A stretch of 11,251 bases of DNA from an uncultured Atopostipes sp. (GCA_947296835.1 CAMYQS010000024.1:1-11251), one strand, 5' to 3'. Positions 1 through 7,220 are shown, counted from the first letter of the stretch. The notes: generated by a model not told the origin, from the sequence alone. Made by a program: numbers and translations.

Positions 1-1720
1 TGTCTTCATCGCGAATCGTTGATAGGCGGTGAGCCACTACGAAACTTGTACGATCTTCTAAGATGTTTTCCATTGCTGTTTGAATCAATACTTCTGTACG
101 TGTATCAACAGAAGAAGTAGCTTCATCTAAAATTAAAATCTCAGGATCTGCTAAGAAAGCACGAGCAATTGTAATTAATTGCTTTTGACCTTGTGAGATA
201 TTCGTAGACTCTTCGTTTAATATTGTATCATAGCCTTTTGGAAGTCTGCGCACAAACTCATCCACGTGAGCCGCTTTAGCTGCTTTTAAGATGTCTTTGT
301 TTGATGCACTTTCGTTTCCGTAAGCTAAGTTTTCCCATATTGTTCCATTGAATAACCACGTATCTTGTAGAACCATTGAAAACTTCGAACGTAATTCATC
401 ATGTGTGAAATCACGGACGTCATTACCTTTATAACGGATACTTCCACCTTTTACATCGTAGAATCGCTCTAATAAGTTAATTAATGTTGATTTACCTGCT
501 CCTGTCGGTCCAACAATCGCAATCATTTCACCTTCCTCAACTTGTAAGTTGAAGTCCGTCATTAATAACTCATTTTGACCATAACCGAATTGAACGTGCT
601 CAAACTCAATAATGTAAGGCGAGTCTTCTTTTGGTTCAATGTTTGTTTCGATAGCTTGCATTTCAGCTTCGTCCAATGTTTCAAATATACGCTCACATGC
701 TGCAATCATAATCTGAATATTGTTCGATAACTGAGCAACTTGTCGTACGGGTTGTGAGAATCGGTTTGTATATTGAATGAATGACTGAATATTTCCTAGT
801 GGAACTGTCCCATTTAACACGCCGAAACCACCATAAATTGTAATACCAAAGATACCGACGTCACGAGCAAGGTTTACAGCTGGCATCATGATTCCTGAAA
901 AGAACTGTGCTTTCCAAGAGGCTTCATATAATTCATCACTGTGTTCCACTAAACGTTCAATTTCTTCATCTTCTCGATTATACGTACGAACAATTGTATG
1001 ACCTGAGTAAACTTCCTCTACTCGATCGTTCAACTCTCCAACCGTTTTTTGTTGGATAGCGAATTGTCTTTGAGATTTTGGCGCGATAAATGCGATAAAG
1101 ATAGCACTTAGACCAACACTCCCAATAACAATTAAAGCCATCGTTACATCCAACGCGAGCATCGCAATAAGGATCGTCACAAAGGTCACACTCGCTAATA
1201 TAAATTGAGTTAACGATTGTTGTAACGTTGATGCAACTTGCTCAACGTCGTTCACTGCTCTGGACATGATATCCCCAACCGAGTTTGTATCAAAGTATTC
1301 AATTGGTAATTGACCGAGTTTCTCTTTCAAGTCTTTACGCATATCATAAACTGTATTCTGAGCAACGATTCCTGTTACGTAGTTTTGAATATAACGGAAT
1401 ACTGTTTGGAATAGATATAAAACGATTAAGAGAATAACAATATTTTGAATTGCTTCAAAATCAATTGGATAAACATCAACTGCTTGCCCGGCTTCTCTTA
1501 ACGCTAAACCTTCCCTCACACCCTCATAGATAATCGTTGTTGCACGACCTATGATTGTTGGCGTCATTGCTGAAATAACTGCCGCTAAAATTGCAAATAT
1601 AAAAGTAGCGACTAGGAACCAAAATCGGTTAGACATATAAGTGATTAATCGTCTGACTGTTCCCCAAAAATCTTTTGCTTTTCTTTCACGCATTTGAGAT
1701 GGAGTTTGATTTTTTGCCAT
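1..1720 (-). CDS. ABC exporter half-transporter, second subunit of a heterodimer (3' end beyond window)
   Basis: This is a fused membrane-plus-ATPase half-transporter of the YfiC/EfrB/LmrD type, expected to pair with the subunit encoded just upstream and export drugs or lipids across the cell membrane. The frame runs from an ATG at 1718-1720 to the window edge, giving 573 visible residues; roughly 40 C-terminal residues are missing. Residues about 30-320 form the six-helix ABC membrane domain. The nucleotide-binding domain shows Walker A GPTGAGKS (404-411), Q-loop VLQD (450-453), signature ISQGQ (508-512), Walker B ILILDE with the catalytic Glu (E533), and the switch His (AHR, 563-565). The signature is non-canonical (SQGQ for SGGQ) while all other ATP-site residues are intact. 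Its ATG overlaps the upstream TAA by one base (TAATG), with AGAGGGG ahead inside the upstream gene, so translation is probably coupled. The substrate cannot be told from sequence. Confidence 0.93.
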   Translation of the reverse strand, partial: MAKNQTPSQMRERKAKDFWGTVRRLITYMSNRFWFLVATFIFAILAAVISAMTPTIIGRATTIIYEGVREGLALREAGQAVDVYPIDFEAIQNIVILLIVLYLFQTVFRYIQNYVTGIVAQNTVYDMRKDLKEKLGQLPIEYFDTNSVGDIMSRAVNDVEQVASTLQQSLTQFILASVTFVTILIAMLALDVTMALIVIGSVGLSAIFIAFIAPKSQRQFAIQQKTVGELNDRVEEVYSGHTIVRTYNREDEEIERLVEHSDELYEASWKAQFFSGIMMPAVNLARDVGIFGITIYGGFGVLNGTVPLGNIQSFIQYTNRFSQPVRQVAQLSNNIQIMIAACERIFETLDEAEMQAIETNIEPKEDSPYIIEFEHVQFGYGQNELLMTDFNLQVEEGEMIAIVGPTGAGKSTLINLLERFYDVKGGSIRYKGNDVRDFTHDELRSKFSMVLQDTWLFNGTIWENLAYGNESASNKDILKAAKAAHVDEFVRRLPKGYDTILNEESTNISQGQKQLITIARAFLADPEILILDEATSSVDTRTEVLIQTAMENILEDRTSFVVAHRLSTIRDED

Positions 1721-3444
1721 TATATCTCATCCCCTCTCATCTGTGATTCTATAATTTCCTTATACACTTCGTTTGTTTCTTTCAACTCTTCATGCGTTCC
1801 TTGACCAACTAATTTCCCATGATCTAATACAAGGATTTGGTCTGCATCGACTACAGTACTAATTCTCTGTGCTATGATTAATACAGCTTTATCCGTTGTT
1901 TCTGGCGCTAGTGCTTTTCGCAGATTTGCATCTGTTTTAAAGTCTAGAGCTGAGAACGAATCATCAAACACTAAAATATTTGCGTCTGTTACTAATGCTC
2001 TGGCAATACTTAGTCGTTGACGTTGTCCACCAGAGAAGTTTGACCCGCCTTGCTCTACTCGAGCATCTAACCCACCAGATAATTTTGAAACGAAATCATA
2101 TCCTTGAGCTATTTTTAGTGCGTGCCATAAATCATCATCTGTTGCATCCGCTTTACCATATGTTAAGTTATCGCGAATCGTTCCAGAGAATAACACAGCT
2201 TCTTGCGGTGAAAAACCTAGAAAATGACGTAACTCAGCTTGTTTATATTGTCGAATATCCATACCATTAATACGAATCGAACCCGATTCAATATCGTACA
2301 ATCTTAATAACAAGCGAGACAACGTACTTTTACCTGCTCCTGTTCCTCCGATAATTGCAATTTTCTCTCCTTGTTTCATTGAGAAGTTGATATCCTCTAG
2401 CGCTAATTTTTCAGCACCTGGGTATCGGAAGTTTACCTGATCAAATTCTAATGTCACAGTATCAGCATCTAAATCTGCTTTTATCGGTCTCTTTGGATCT
2501 AGGATTTCATCTTTTGTATCGACAATCTGAAATACACGTTCAATCGCAACTTGTACTCGAGGTAACATCGTTACGATCATAGATAGCATCATGATTCCCA
2601 TTAGAATATTCATCGCATATGATGTAAACGCGATAAGGTTTCCGACTTCCATTTCACCAATACTTATCAATTGTGCACCAAAGTAAATAATTAAAATTGA
2701 CGTACTACTTGCGAGTAATATCATTATAGGCATTAATGAAGCCATATAAACGTGAGCTGCCAAAGAAGTTTCTTTGTAGTCTTCGTTCGCTTCATTGAAT
2801 CGTCCTTCTTCATAGTCCTCACGTCTGAATGCTCGAATAACACGTATTCCTGTTAGCCCTTCTCTAAATATTCTATTAATTCGGTCTGTTTTCACTTGTA
2901 AAGAACGGAATAATGGGCTTACTTTTTTGAGGATAAGGCGAATTAAAATGACTAAAATTGGAACGATGATTAAAAAGATGAATGTTAATTGTGGTTCACG
3001 CATATATGCCAGCACCGCAGAAAATATAATTCGGAGCGGGTCAATAATAGCTAAGCGTAAAACAAACATCATAAATTGTTGGATTTGTAGCACGTCACTT
3101 GTAGTACGTGTCATAAGTGTAGACGTCCCATAACGGTCAATCTCTTCATTCGAAAAATACATGATCTTATCAAATAATACTTCCCTTAGTTTCGAACCGA
3201 CCCTTTGAGACTCTGTCGCTGAGAAATACACGTTTAATAGCGCACTGATAAAACCAATGACAGCGACTATAATCATGATTCCCCCATATCTCTTAATGTA
3301 ATCAATATCTCCAATTGCGACTCCTTTATCAATAATATCCGCAGCAATTGTCGGTATTAATAAAATAGAGCCCGCTTGTATGACTAGAAATATGAATAAC
3401 CACACAAACCTGTGTGGGCTCAGCATTTTAAAAATTCTTTTCAT
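1720..3444 (-). CDS. ABC exporter half-transporter, first subunit of a heterodimer (degenerate ATP site)
   Basis: This 574-residue half-transporter of the YfiB/EfrA/LmrC type has an ABC membrane domain (about 1-310; hydrophobic helices near 13-33, 55-75, 130-170, 235-290) and a C-terminal ATPase. ATPase motifs: Walker A GGTGAGKS (366-373), Q-loop Gln414, canonical signature FSGGQ (470-474), and Walker B ILVFDD in which the usual catalytic Glu is Asp495. The switch His is replaced by Gln526 (AQR). In type IV heterodimeric exporters this pattern marks the subunit whose own site hydrolyses ATP poorly but whose LSGGQ-type signature completes the active site of its partner. It lies 24 bp after the TetR gene and overlaps the next subunit by one base, so the three form one operon. 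The ribosome binding site is weak (purine-rich GAAGAGATG), so expression may depend on coupling to tetR translation. Substrate is unknown; multidrug efflux is the family expectation, not shown. Confidence 0.95.
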   Translation of the reverse strand: MKRIFKMLSPHRFVWLFIFLVIQAGSILLIPTIAADIIDKGVAIGDIDYIKRYGGIMIIVAVIGFISALLNVYFSATESQRVGSKLREVLFDKIMYFSNEEIDRYGTSTLMTRTTSDVLQIQQFMMFVLRLAIIDPLRIIFSAVLAYMREPQLTFIFLIIVPILVILIRLILKKVSPLFRSLQVKTDRINRIFREGLTGIRVIRAFRREDYEEGRFNEANEDYKETSLAAHVYMASLMPIMILLASSTSILIIYFGAQLISIGEMEVGNLIAFTSYAMNILMGIMMLSMIVTMLPRVQVAIERVFQIVDTKDEILDPKRPIKADLDADTVTLEFDQVNFRYPGAEKLALEDINFSMKQGEKIAIIGGTGAGKSTLSRLLLRLYDIESGSIRINGMDIRQYKQAELRHFLGFSPQEAVLFSGTIRDNLTYGKADATDDDLWHALKIAQGYDFVSKLSGGLDARVEQGGSNFSGGQRQRLSIARALVTDANILVFDDSFSALDFKTDANLRKALAPETTDKAVLIIAQRISTVVDADQILVLDHGKLVGQGTHEELKETNEVYKEIIESQMRGDEI

Positions 3445-3468
3445 TCTATCATCTCTTCTTTCTGTTGC

Positions 3469-4095
3469 TTACACATCTTTCTTAATTCCATAATATAACC
3501 AATCTACAGCACGATAACTTCTGCTTTTTATTTCATCTATCGGTAAATCATTAACAAAACCGTCAATAACCATATGGTGAATGGTATTCACTAAAAAATA
3601 AATATACTCAAGTACATCTTGACTCGATTCAGCTTTCAGATCATCCATATCGACGATTTGTATAAAATTATTTTGTTCCTCTTCTCTATTCGTTGATTGA
3701 TTTCTCAAACTTAAAACACCTTCATCACCAATGAGGTAATGGTTGACATAGCGAAAAGTATTTTTGTAAAATGCAAAATACTTAGATTCAAAAAGATCAT
3801 CAATATAATTTTCATAAAATTTTAGAAGAGAAGGATATAACTGTCCTGAATTTTCAATTAGAATATTCACAAGTTCATCTCGGTGCTTAGTATATAAGAA
3901 ATTCACAAGATGTTTATAAATATTTTCTTTATTTCCAAAATACTGGTAAAAACTACCTCTTGAAATATCAGCATTTTTAACAATATTTGTAATTGAAGCC
4001 TCATTAAACGGACGAGTCGAAAACTCTACTAACGCTGCATCTATAATACGATTCTTTTTGTCTTCCTTTAAGTTTTGAAATGTTGGTGAAATCAC
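3469..4095 (-). CDS. TetR/AcrR-family transcriptional regulator of the adjacent ABC exporter operon
   Basis: This 208-residue protein has an N-terminal TetR DNA-binding domain. Residues about 12-60 contain the typical first helix (RIIDAALVEF) and the helix-turn-helix, with ITNIVKNADISRGSFYQYF at about 35-53 and then NKENIY. The remaining ~140 residues form the variable, mostly helical ligand-binding and dimerisation region, with many aromatic residues but no recognisable ligand signature. The start is GTG at 4093-4095, supported by a strong AGGAGGG six bases upstream; no ATG gives a better spacing. It is the first gene of an operon with the two ABC subunits (24 bp gap), so it most likely represses its own promoter and the exporter until an inducer binds. 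The inverted repeats around its promoter are candidate operators. Family assignment is firm; the regulated target and ligand are inferred from position only. Confidence 0.93.
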   Translation of the reverse strand: MISPTFQNLKEDKKNRIIDAALVEFSTRPFNEASITNIVKNADISRGSFYQYFGNKENIYKHLVNFLYTKHRDELVNILIENSGQLYPSLLKFYENYIDDLFESKYFAFYKNTFRYVNHYLIGDEGVLSLRNQSTNREEEQNNFIQIVDMDDLKAESSQDVLEYIYFLVNTIHHMVIDGFVNDLPIDEIKSRSYRAVDWLYYGIKKDV

Positions 4096-4123
4096 TTTAT
4101 TCCCTCCTATTATTCATCAACTA

Positions 4124-4196
4124 CTTATCAGCAGATTCATTCATTATACCTAACGAAAAAATCTAAAGCAAATTCGTTGAAATAAAAACTGATAAG
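4124..4196. repeat. Nested inverted repeats spanning the tetR promoter (candidate operator)
   Basis: The outer arms are CTTATCAG (4124-4131) and CTGATAAG (4189-4196), a perfect 8-bp inverted repeat. Inside it lies AACGAA (4152-4157) with TTCGTT (4173-4178), a perfect 6-bp inverted repeat. Together they bracket the tetR -35 and -10 boxes. TetR proteins bind as dimers to inverted repeats, usually with closer half-sites than these, so either pair could be an operator or both could be chance in AT-rich DNA. Confidence 0.4.
4143..4171 (-). promoter_or_regulatory. Probable sigma-A promoter of the tetR-ABC operon
   Basis: On the minus strand a perfect TATAAT (-10, bases 4148-4143) is preceded at exactly 17 bp by TTGCTT (-35, bases 4171-4166), which matches three of six consensus bases. 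The GTG start lies about 48 bp downstream of the -10, with a strong ribosome binding site, which is a normal leader length. It faces away from the lactonase promoter. Confidence 0.65.
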
Positions 4197-4322
4197 ATAT
4201 TGCTTTAAATGATTTTTAATGTACAAACCTATTTTACCATATGGATGCGGTAATTTTTAGTTATTGCTACGAATTCATACTATTTAATTATTACAGGTGA
4301 ACTTTGACGTAATGTCGTAATA

Positions 4323-4352
4323 TTGTTCGTTGAAATATAAATTTGTTATACT
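4323..4352 (+). promoter_or_regulatory. Probable extended -10 promoter of the lactonase gene
   Basis: TATACT (4347-4352) is preceded by TG one base upstream (4344-4345), the extended -10 pattern that tolerates a weak -35. The best -35 candidate is TTGTTC (4323-4328) at an 18-bp spacing. The copy of the 12-bp repeat at 4326-4337 overlaps this -35 region. The gene start is 34 bp downstream of the -10. Confidence 0.65.
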
Positions 4353-4370
4353 AATAGTGGATTACATTTT

Positions 4371-5417
4371 AGGAGGATGTTCAATATGACAAATAAGGTA
4401 TTATTAGGAACCTATACACGACGTATTAGTGATGGGATCTATTCAGTGGATTTAAATACAGAAACTAAAAAGCTTGAAAATTTAACATTAGTAGCAGAAG
4501 TTGGTAACCCAACATATTTGGATTCAAATTCAGATAAGACCATTATCTATTCGGTTATTAGCGAAGATGATCAAGGCGGCTTAGTTACGCTTGTAAAGAA
4601 TGCAGACAATAAGTTTGAGCGTAAAGCTACAGTACTTGCTGAAGGTGCTGCTCCTTGTTACGTTGCATTAGACGAAAAGAATCAATTGGTCTATACAGCA
4701 AACTACCATAATGGTGAAATTTCGGTTTATAAAACAGATACTGAAGGTAACCTTGAACTAACAGATACTGTTGCCCATGAAGGAAAATCTGTTCACGAAA
4801 ACCAAGACGCTCCTCACGCACACTACAGTCAGTTAACACCAGACGGTAAATACATGGTTGCTTGTGATTTAGGAACAGACAAAGTTTACACGTATGAAGT
4901 AAGTGACGAAGGTAAATTGAATGAAGTAGCGACATTCGAAGCTGCTCTCGGAACAGGTCCTCGTCATTTAGAATTCCACCCTAACTTAGATATCGCTTAT
5001 TTATTCGGTGAATTAAGTAGTGAAGTACTTGTTTTAACATACGACGCTAAAACTGGTAAATTTGAAATGGATCAAACCATTTCAACTATCCCGAATGAAC
5101 ACACAGAGTTCAACAGTGGTGCAGCGATTCGCGTATCAAGCGATGGTGATTTTGTTTACGCATCGAACCGTGGCCACAACTCAATCGTCATTTTCCGCAC
5201 AGATGACATGGGTCGCCTGACTTTAGTAGACTACGCAAGTACAGAAGGTGAGACGCCACGAGACTTTAACTTGGATCCATCTGAGAACTTTGCAGTTGTC
5301 GGTCACCAAGACTCAGATAACTTAACATTATTTGAACGCGATACAGACACGGGTATGCTAAGACTTCTACAAAAAGATGTCGAAGGACCAGAAGTTGTCT
5401 GTGTGCATAACTTTTAA
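4371..5417 (+). CDS. pgl: Lactonase-family seven-bladed beta-propeller protein, probable 6-phosphogluconolactonase (RBS + CDS; coding starts at 4386)
   Basis: This protein probably hydrolyses 6-phosphogluconolactone to 6-phosphogluconate in the oxidative pentose phosphate pathway, in the cytoplasm. It belongs to the YkgB/YbhE-type beta-propeller lactonases, unrelated to the NagB-like DevB/SOL type. The coding start is ATG 4386-4388 (343 residues): AGGAGG at 4371-4376 is nine bases before it, while the in-frame ATG at 4377 abuts the Shine-Dalgarno. The N-terminus then reads MTNKVLLGTYT, typical of the family. Family motifs in order are APHAH (142-146), the TPDGKY and DLGTD stretch (151-165), GPRHLEFHP (191-199), SNRGHNSI (260-267), and ETPRDFNLDPS near the end (289-299) followed by DSDNLTLF. 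Length fits the family (~340-350). It is monocistronic, with its own promoter and a long terminator hairpin. Some family members act on other lactones, so the substrate is a family inference. Confidence 0.88.
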   Translation, partial: RRMFNMTNKVLLGTYTRRISDGIYSVDLNTETKKLENLTLVAEVGNPTYLDSNSDKTIIYSVISEDDQGGLVTLVKNADNKFERKATVLAEGAAPCYVALDEKNQLVYTANYHNGEISVYKTDTEGNLELTDTVAHEGKSVHENQDAPHAHYSQLTPDGKYMVACDLGTDKVYTYEVSDEGKLNEVATFEAALGTGPRHLEFHPNLDIAYLFGELSSEVLVLTYDAKTGKFEMDQTISTIPNEHTEFNSGAAIRVSSDGDFVYASNRGHNSIVIFRTDDMGRLTLVDYASTEGETPRDFNLDPSENFAVVGHQDSDNLTLFERDTDTGMLRLLQKDVEGPEVVCVHNF

Positions 5418-5432
5418 TATATTTTTGAAATG

Positions 5433-5496
5433 AATACTCGTTGAGTGGCTCAGTTTTAAAACTGACGCCATTCAGCGTTTTATATTTTAGAGTATT
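5433..5496 (+). terminator. Terminator of the lactonase gene, long imperfect hairpin with an outer stem
   Basis: A long hairpin at 5439-5477 pairs CGTTGAGTGGC with GCCATTCAGCG (two G-U pairs) and then TCAGTTTT with AAAACTGA, with a single bulged C, followed by TTTTATATTTT. It starts 21 bp after the stop codon. Around it, AATACTC (5433-5439) can pair with GAGTATT (5490-5496), an extra outer stem that would compete with the release of the U-rich tail. The U tract is interrupted by A, so efficiency is uncertain. Confidence 0.75.
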
Positions 5497-5514
5497 TCCA
5501 AGCTGAATATAAAA

Positions 5515-5555
5515 AGAACCGCTAAACTAGGATGCATGCCTAATTTAGCGGTTCT
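5515..5555 (-). terminator. Terminator of the PTS IIA gene
   Basis: A perfect 12-bp stem, AGAACCGCTAAA (5515-5526) with TTTAGCGGTTCT (5544-5555), extends after one mismatch by TAGG/CCTA around a six-base loop. On the minus strand the stem is followed by TTTTT (bases 5515-5511), as expected for termination of the IIA gene, whose stop codon is 12 bp away. It may also stop read-through from the lactonase side, though the plus-strand tail is less U-rich. Confidence 0.85.
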
Positions 5556-5567
5556 ATTATTTAAAAA

Positions 5568-6062
5568 TTATTTTGACGTAACTTCTCCAATAGTTTCACC
5601 ATGATTGGATATGCCTGTTTTAGATAATGTATAGTTGTCAACTGCATCCATATTTGTGAATACAATGATGACTGTGTTACCTTTACCTGCTTCCTTTACT
5701 GCATCTAAATTAACTGATGCAAGTAATGTATCCGGAGCAATTTTATCCCCTTCACTTACATGAATTTCGAAAGGCCCACCTTCAAGCTCAACTGTATCGA
5801 TACCAATATGCACAAGTACTTCAACACCGTTGTCCGCTTCCAAACCTAACGCATGTTTCGTTGGGAATACCGATGTTACTTTTCCGTTAATTGGTGAGTA
5901 AACTTGACCATTATTCGGTTGCACACCAAATCCATCACCCATCATTTTTTGAGAAAAAACTGGATCTGCTACTTCTTCAATTGGAATAACTTCACCATCA
6001 ACAGGATTGTACAGCTCTACATCTTTATTGTTTCCTTTTTTCAAAAAGTCAAAAAGTGCCAT
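5568..6062 (-). CDS. Stand-alone PTS glucose-type IIA protein (IIA-Glc/Crr/YpqE-like)
   Basis: This cytoplasmic phosphocarrier takes phosphate from HPr-His-P and passes it to an IIB domain of a glucose-, maltose- or sucrose-type permease. It has 164 residues and a single EIIA type-1 domain. The phosphorylated histidine is H85 in LVHIGIDTVEL and the partner active-site histidine is H70 in KHALGL. Other family landmarks are YNPVDGEVIPI (18-28), GDGFGVQP (42-49) and YSPINGKV (55-62). There is no attached IIB or IIC domain, and none is encoded next to it, so it must serve a permease encoded elsewhere. The start ATG (6060-6062) has AGGAGG seven bases upstream. The gene is transcribed alone, with its own promoter and terminator. 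In Bacillota carbon catabolite control runs mainly through HPr-Ser-P and CcpA, so a regulatory role like that of enterobacterial Crr should not be assumed. Confidence 0.95.
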   Translation of the reverse strand: MALFDFLKKGNNKDVELYNPVDGEVIPIEEVADPVFSQKMMGDGFGVQPNNGQVYSPINGKVTSVFPTKHALGLEADNGVEVLVHIGIDTVELEGGPFEIHVSEGDKIAPDTLLASVNLDAVKEAGKGNTVIIVFTNMDAVDNYTLSKTGISNHGETIGEVTSK

Positions 6063-6102
6063 TTGTTGTCCTCCTACTTTCGTTTTTTTCTTCTACATCC
6101 CT

Positions 6103-6131
6103 ATTATAATAAAAGTCAGGTCATTTAACCA
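6103..6131 (-). promoter_or_regulatory. Probable promoter of the PTS IIA gene
   Basis: On the minus strand a perfect TATAAT (bases 6108-6103) lies 41 bp before the ATG. The -35 position at 17 bp reads TGGTTA (6131-6126), a poor match, so the assignment rests mainly on the -10 and on position. I saw no CcpA cre-like palindrome or antiterminator-type leader here. Confidence 0.5.
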
Positions 6132-6225
6132 TTAATAGACAGTATAATTGCAAATTATATTTTATTTTGAATATTTTCACTTAGCTTATAATAGAAGCAA
6201 GTCTCTTGATGAAATGGATTTCAGA

Positions 6226-6250
6226 CCAAAGTCTTCTAAAAAACCTTTGG
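6226..6250. repeat. Inverted repeat overlapping the uppP -35 box
   Basis: CCAAAG (6226-6231) and CTTTGG (6245-6250) form a perfect 6-bp inverted repeat with a 13-base spacer. The right arm overlaps the proposed uppP -35 (6247-6252). Just upstream, TGAAAT and ATTTCA (about 6209-6222) form another short palindrome. An operator is possible, but arms this short also occur by chance. Confidence 0.3.
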
Positions 6251-6275
6251 CATTTATATTATTATAGAGTATGAT
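6247..6275 (+). promoter_or_regulatory. Probable sigma-A promoter of uppP
   Basis: TTGGCA (6247-6252) matches five of six -35 bases. It is followed after exactly 17 bp by TATGAT (6270-6275), which matches five of six -10 bases. The start codon is 35 bp downstream of the -10. A second TATAAT upstream (6187-6192) lacks a well-placed -35 and is less convincing. Confidence 0.7.
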
Positions 6276-6310
6276 ATGCAAGTAAAAGATTAAACTAGGA
6301 GTGAAAACAC

Positions 6311-7129
6311 TTGTTAGCAGAAATAGTAAAATCAATTATTTTAGGAATTGTGCAAGGTATTACCGAATGGCTACCAATCAGTAGTACAGGTCACATGATC
6401 TTAGTCGATGAGTTTTTAGTTTTAAATCAATCCGCTGATTTCAAAGAAATGTATTTTGTCGTTATTCAATTAGCTTCCGTTCTAGCCGTTATTTTAGTTT
6501 ACTTCAAACGCTTGAATCCATTTACGCAACCCACCTATGAAGCGGAAAAGCAAACTTGGAATATCTGGGCTAAAGTCATTATCGGGATTATACCCGTTGG
6601 AATTATCGGAGTATTATTTGAAGATAAAATAACCGAAATTTTCTATAATTGGAAAACCGTTGCGGTTACGTTAATTGTTTATGGTGTGGCCTTTATCTTA
6701 ATTGAGCGTTGGAACAAAACACGTAAAATGCCTATCGAAGACTGGAAAGGTTTCTCTTACAAGAATGCATTTACAGTTGGACTCTTCCAAATTTTATCCC
6801 TTATTCCTGGGACGTCTCGTTCAGGTTCAACAATTATGGGTGGTATTTTAGTCGGTACAGCTCGACCTGTTGCGGCTGAGTTCTCATTCTTTATGTCGAT
6901 TCCAGTTATGTTTGGAGCTAGTTTAATCAAGTTACTTGGGTTTGGTTTTAATTTTACACCTGAAGAACTGGTTGTTTTATTAGTTGGAAGTGTTGTATCA
7001 TTTATCGTGTCGGTATTCGCAATTAAATTCTTAATTGGTTATATTCAAAATAATGACTTCACTGCATTTGGTTGGTACCGAATTGTAGTTGGTGTACTCG
7101 TTATGGCCTACTTTGGACTAATCGCGTAA
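6311..7129 (+). CDS. uppP: Undecaprenyl-diphosphatase (UppP/BacA family)
   Basis: This integral membrane enzyme dephosphorylates undecaprenyl diphosphate to undecaprenyl phosphate, recycling the lipid carrier for peptidoglycan and other wall polymers. Overproduction of the family gives bacitracin resistance. The 272-residue length and many hydrophobic segments fit. The two signature regions are intact. The first is the (E/Q)xxxE motif QGITE (15-19), followed by LPISSTGH with His28. The second is PGTSRSGST (166-174) with catalytic Arg170. The variant Gln at the first position is allowed by the family consensus. The start is TTG at 6311-6313, chosen because AGGAG (6297-6301) is nine bases upstream and the resulting N-terminus (MLAEIVKSIILGIVQG) matches the family; the next Met is residue 29, beyond the first signature motif. 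It is monocistronic, with its own promoter and terminator. Confidence 0.96.
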   Translation: MLAEIVKSIILGIVQGITEWLPISSTGHMILVDEFLVLNQSADFKEMYFVVIQLASVLAVILVYFKRLNPFTQPTYEAEKQTWNIWAKVIIGIIPVGIIGVLFEDKITEIFYNWKTVAVTLIVYGVAFILIERWNKTRKMPIEDWKGFSYKNAFTVGLFQILSLIPGTSRSGSTIMGGILVGTARPVAAEFSFFMSIPVMFGASLIKLLGFGFNFTPEELVVLLVGSVVSFIVSVFAIKFLIGYIQNNDFTAFGWYRIVVGVLVMAYFGLIA

Positions 7130-7152
7130 CCATCAAATATAACTTTAAAGCT

Positions 7153-7185
7153 CCTCTTAAAGCCTAGTGCTTTAGGAGGATTTTT
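7153..7185 (+). terminator. Terminator of uppP
   Basis: CCTCTTAAAGC (7153-7163) pairs along 11 bp with GCTTTAGGAGG (7169-7179), with one G-U pair and a five-base loop. After one A comes TTTTT (7181-7185). It lies 23 bp after the uppP stop codon, a classic intrinsic terminator. Confidence 0.88.
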
Positions 7186-7220
7186 CTATTCTTCGAATGA
7201 AACAATTCCTAGCACAATCA

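Noticed and set aside
1980..2270. Open frame of 96 codons on the plus strand inside the first ABC subunit gene
   Set aside because: It lies wholly antisense to a well-conserved ATPase domain, its translation is unlike any family I know, and it has no convincing ribosome binding site.
4233..4254. TTACC...GGTAA inverted repeat with an internal CCATATGG palindrome between the two divergent promoters
   Set aside because: The arms are only 5 bp, it is not placed over either promoter, and such motifs are common in AT-rich spacers.
4627..4935. Open frame of 102 codons on the minus strand inside the lactonase gene
   Set aside because: It is antisense to conserved lactonase motifs, is rich in Leu, His and Cys as expected for a shadow frame, and has no promoter or ribosome binding site of its own.
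5904..6128. Open frame on the plus strand over the start of the PTS IIA gene
   Set aside because: It covers the conserved IIA N-terminus antisense and then the IIA promoter; its composition (Phe, Tyr, His rich) is that of AT-rich non-coding translation.
6187..6192. A second TATAAT upstream of uppP
   Set aside because: No reasonable -35 at 16-18 bp; the promoter at 6247-6275 fits much better.
6063..6310. Possible riboswitch, T-box or PTS antiterminator leader in the IIA-uppP spacer
   Set aside because: Transcripts from the proposed promoters have leaders of only about 30-35 bases, and no conserved riboswitch, T-box or antiterminator core is visible.
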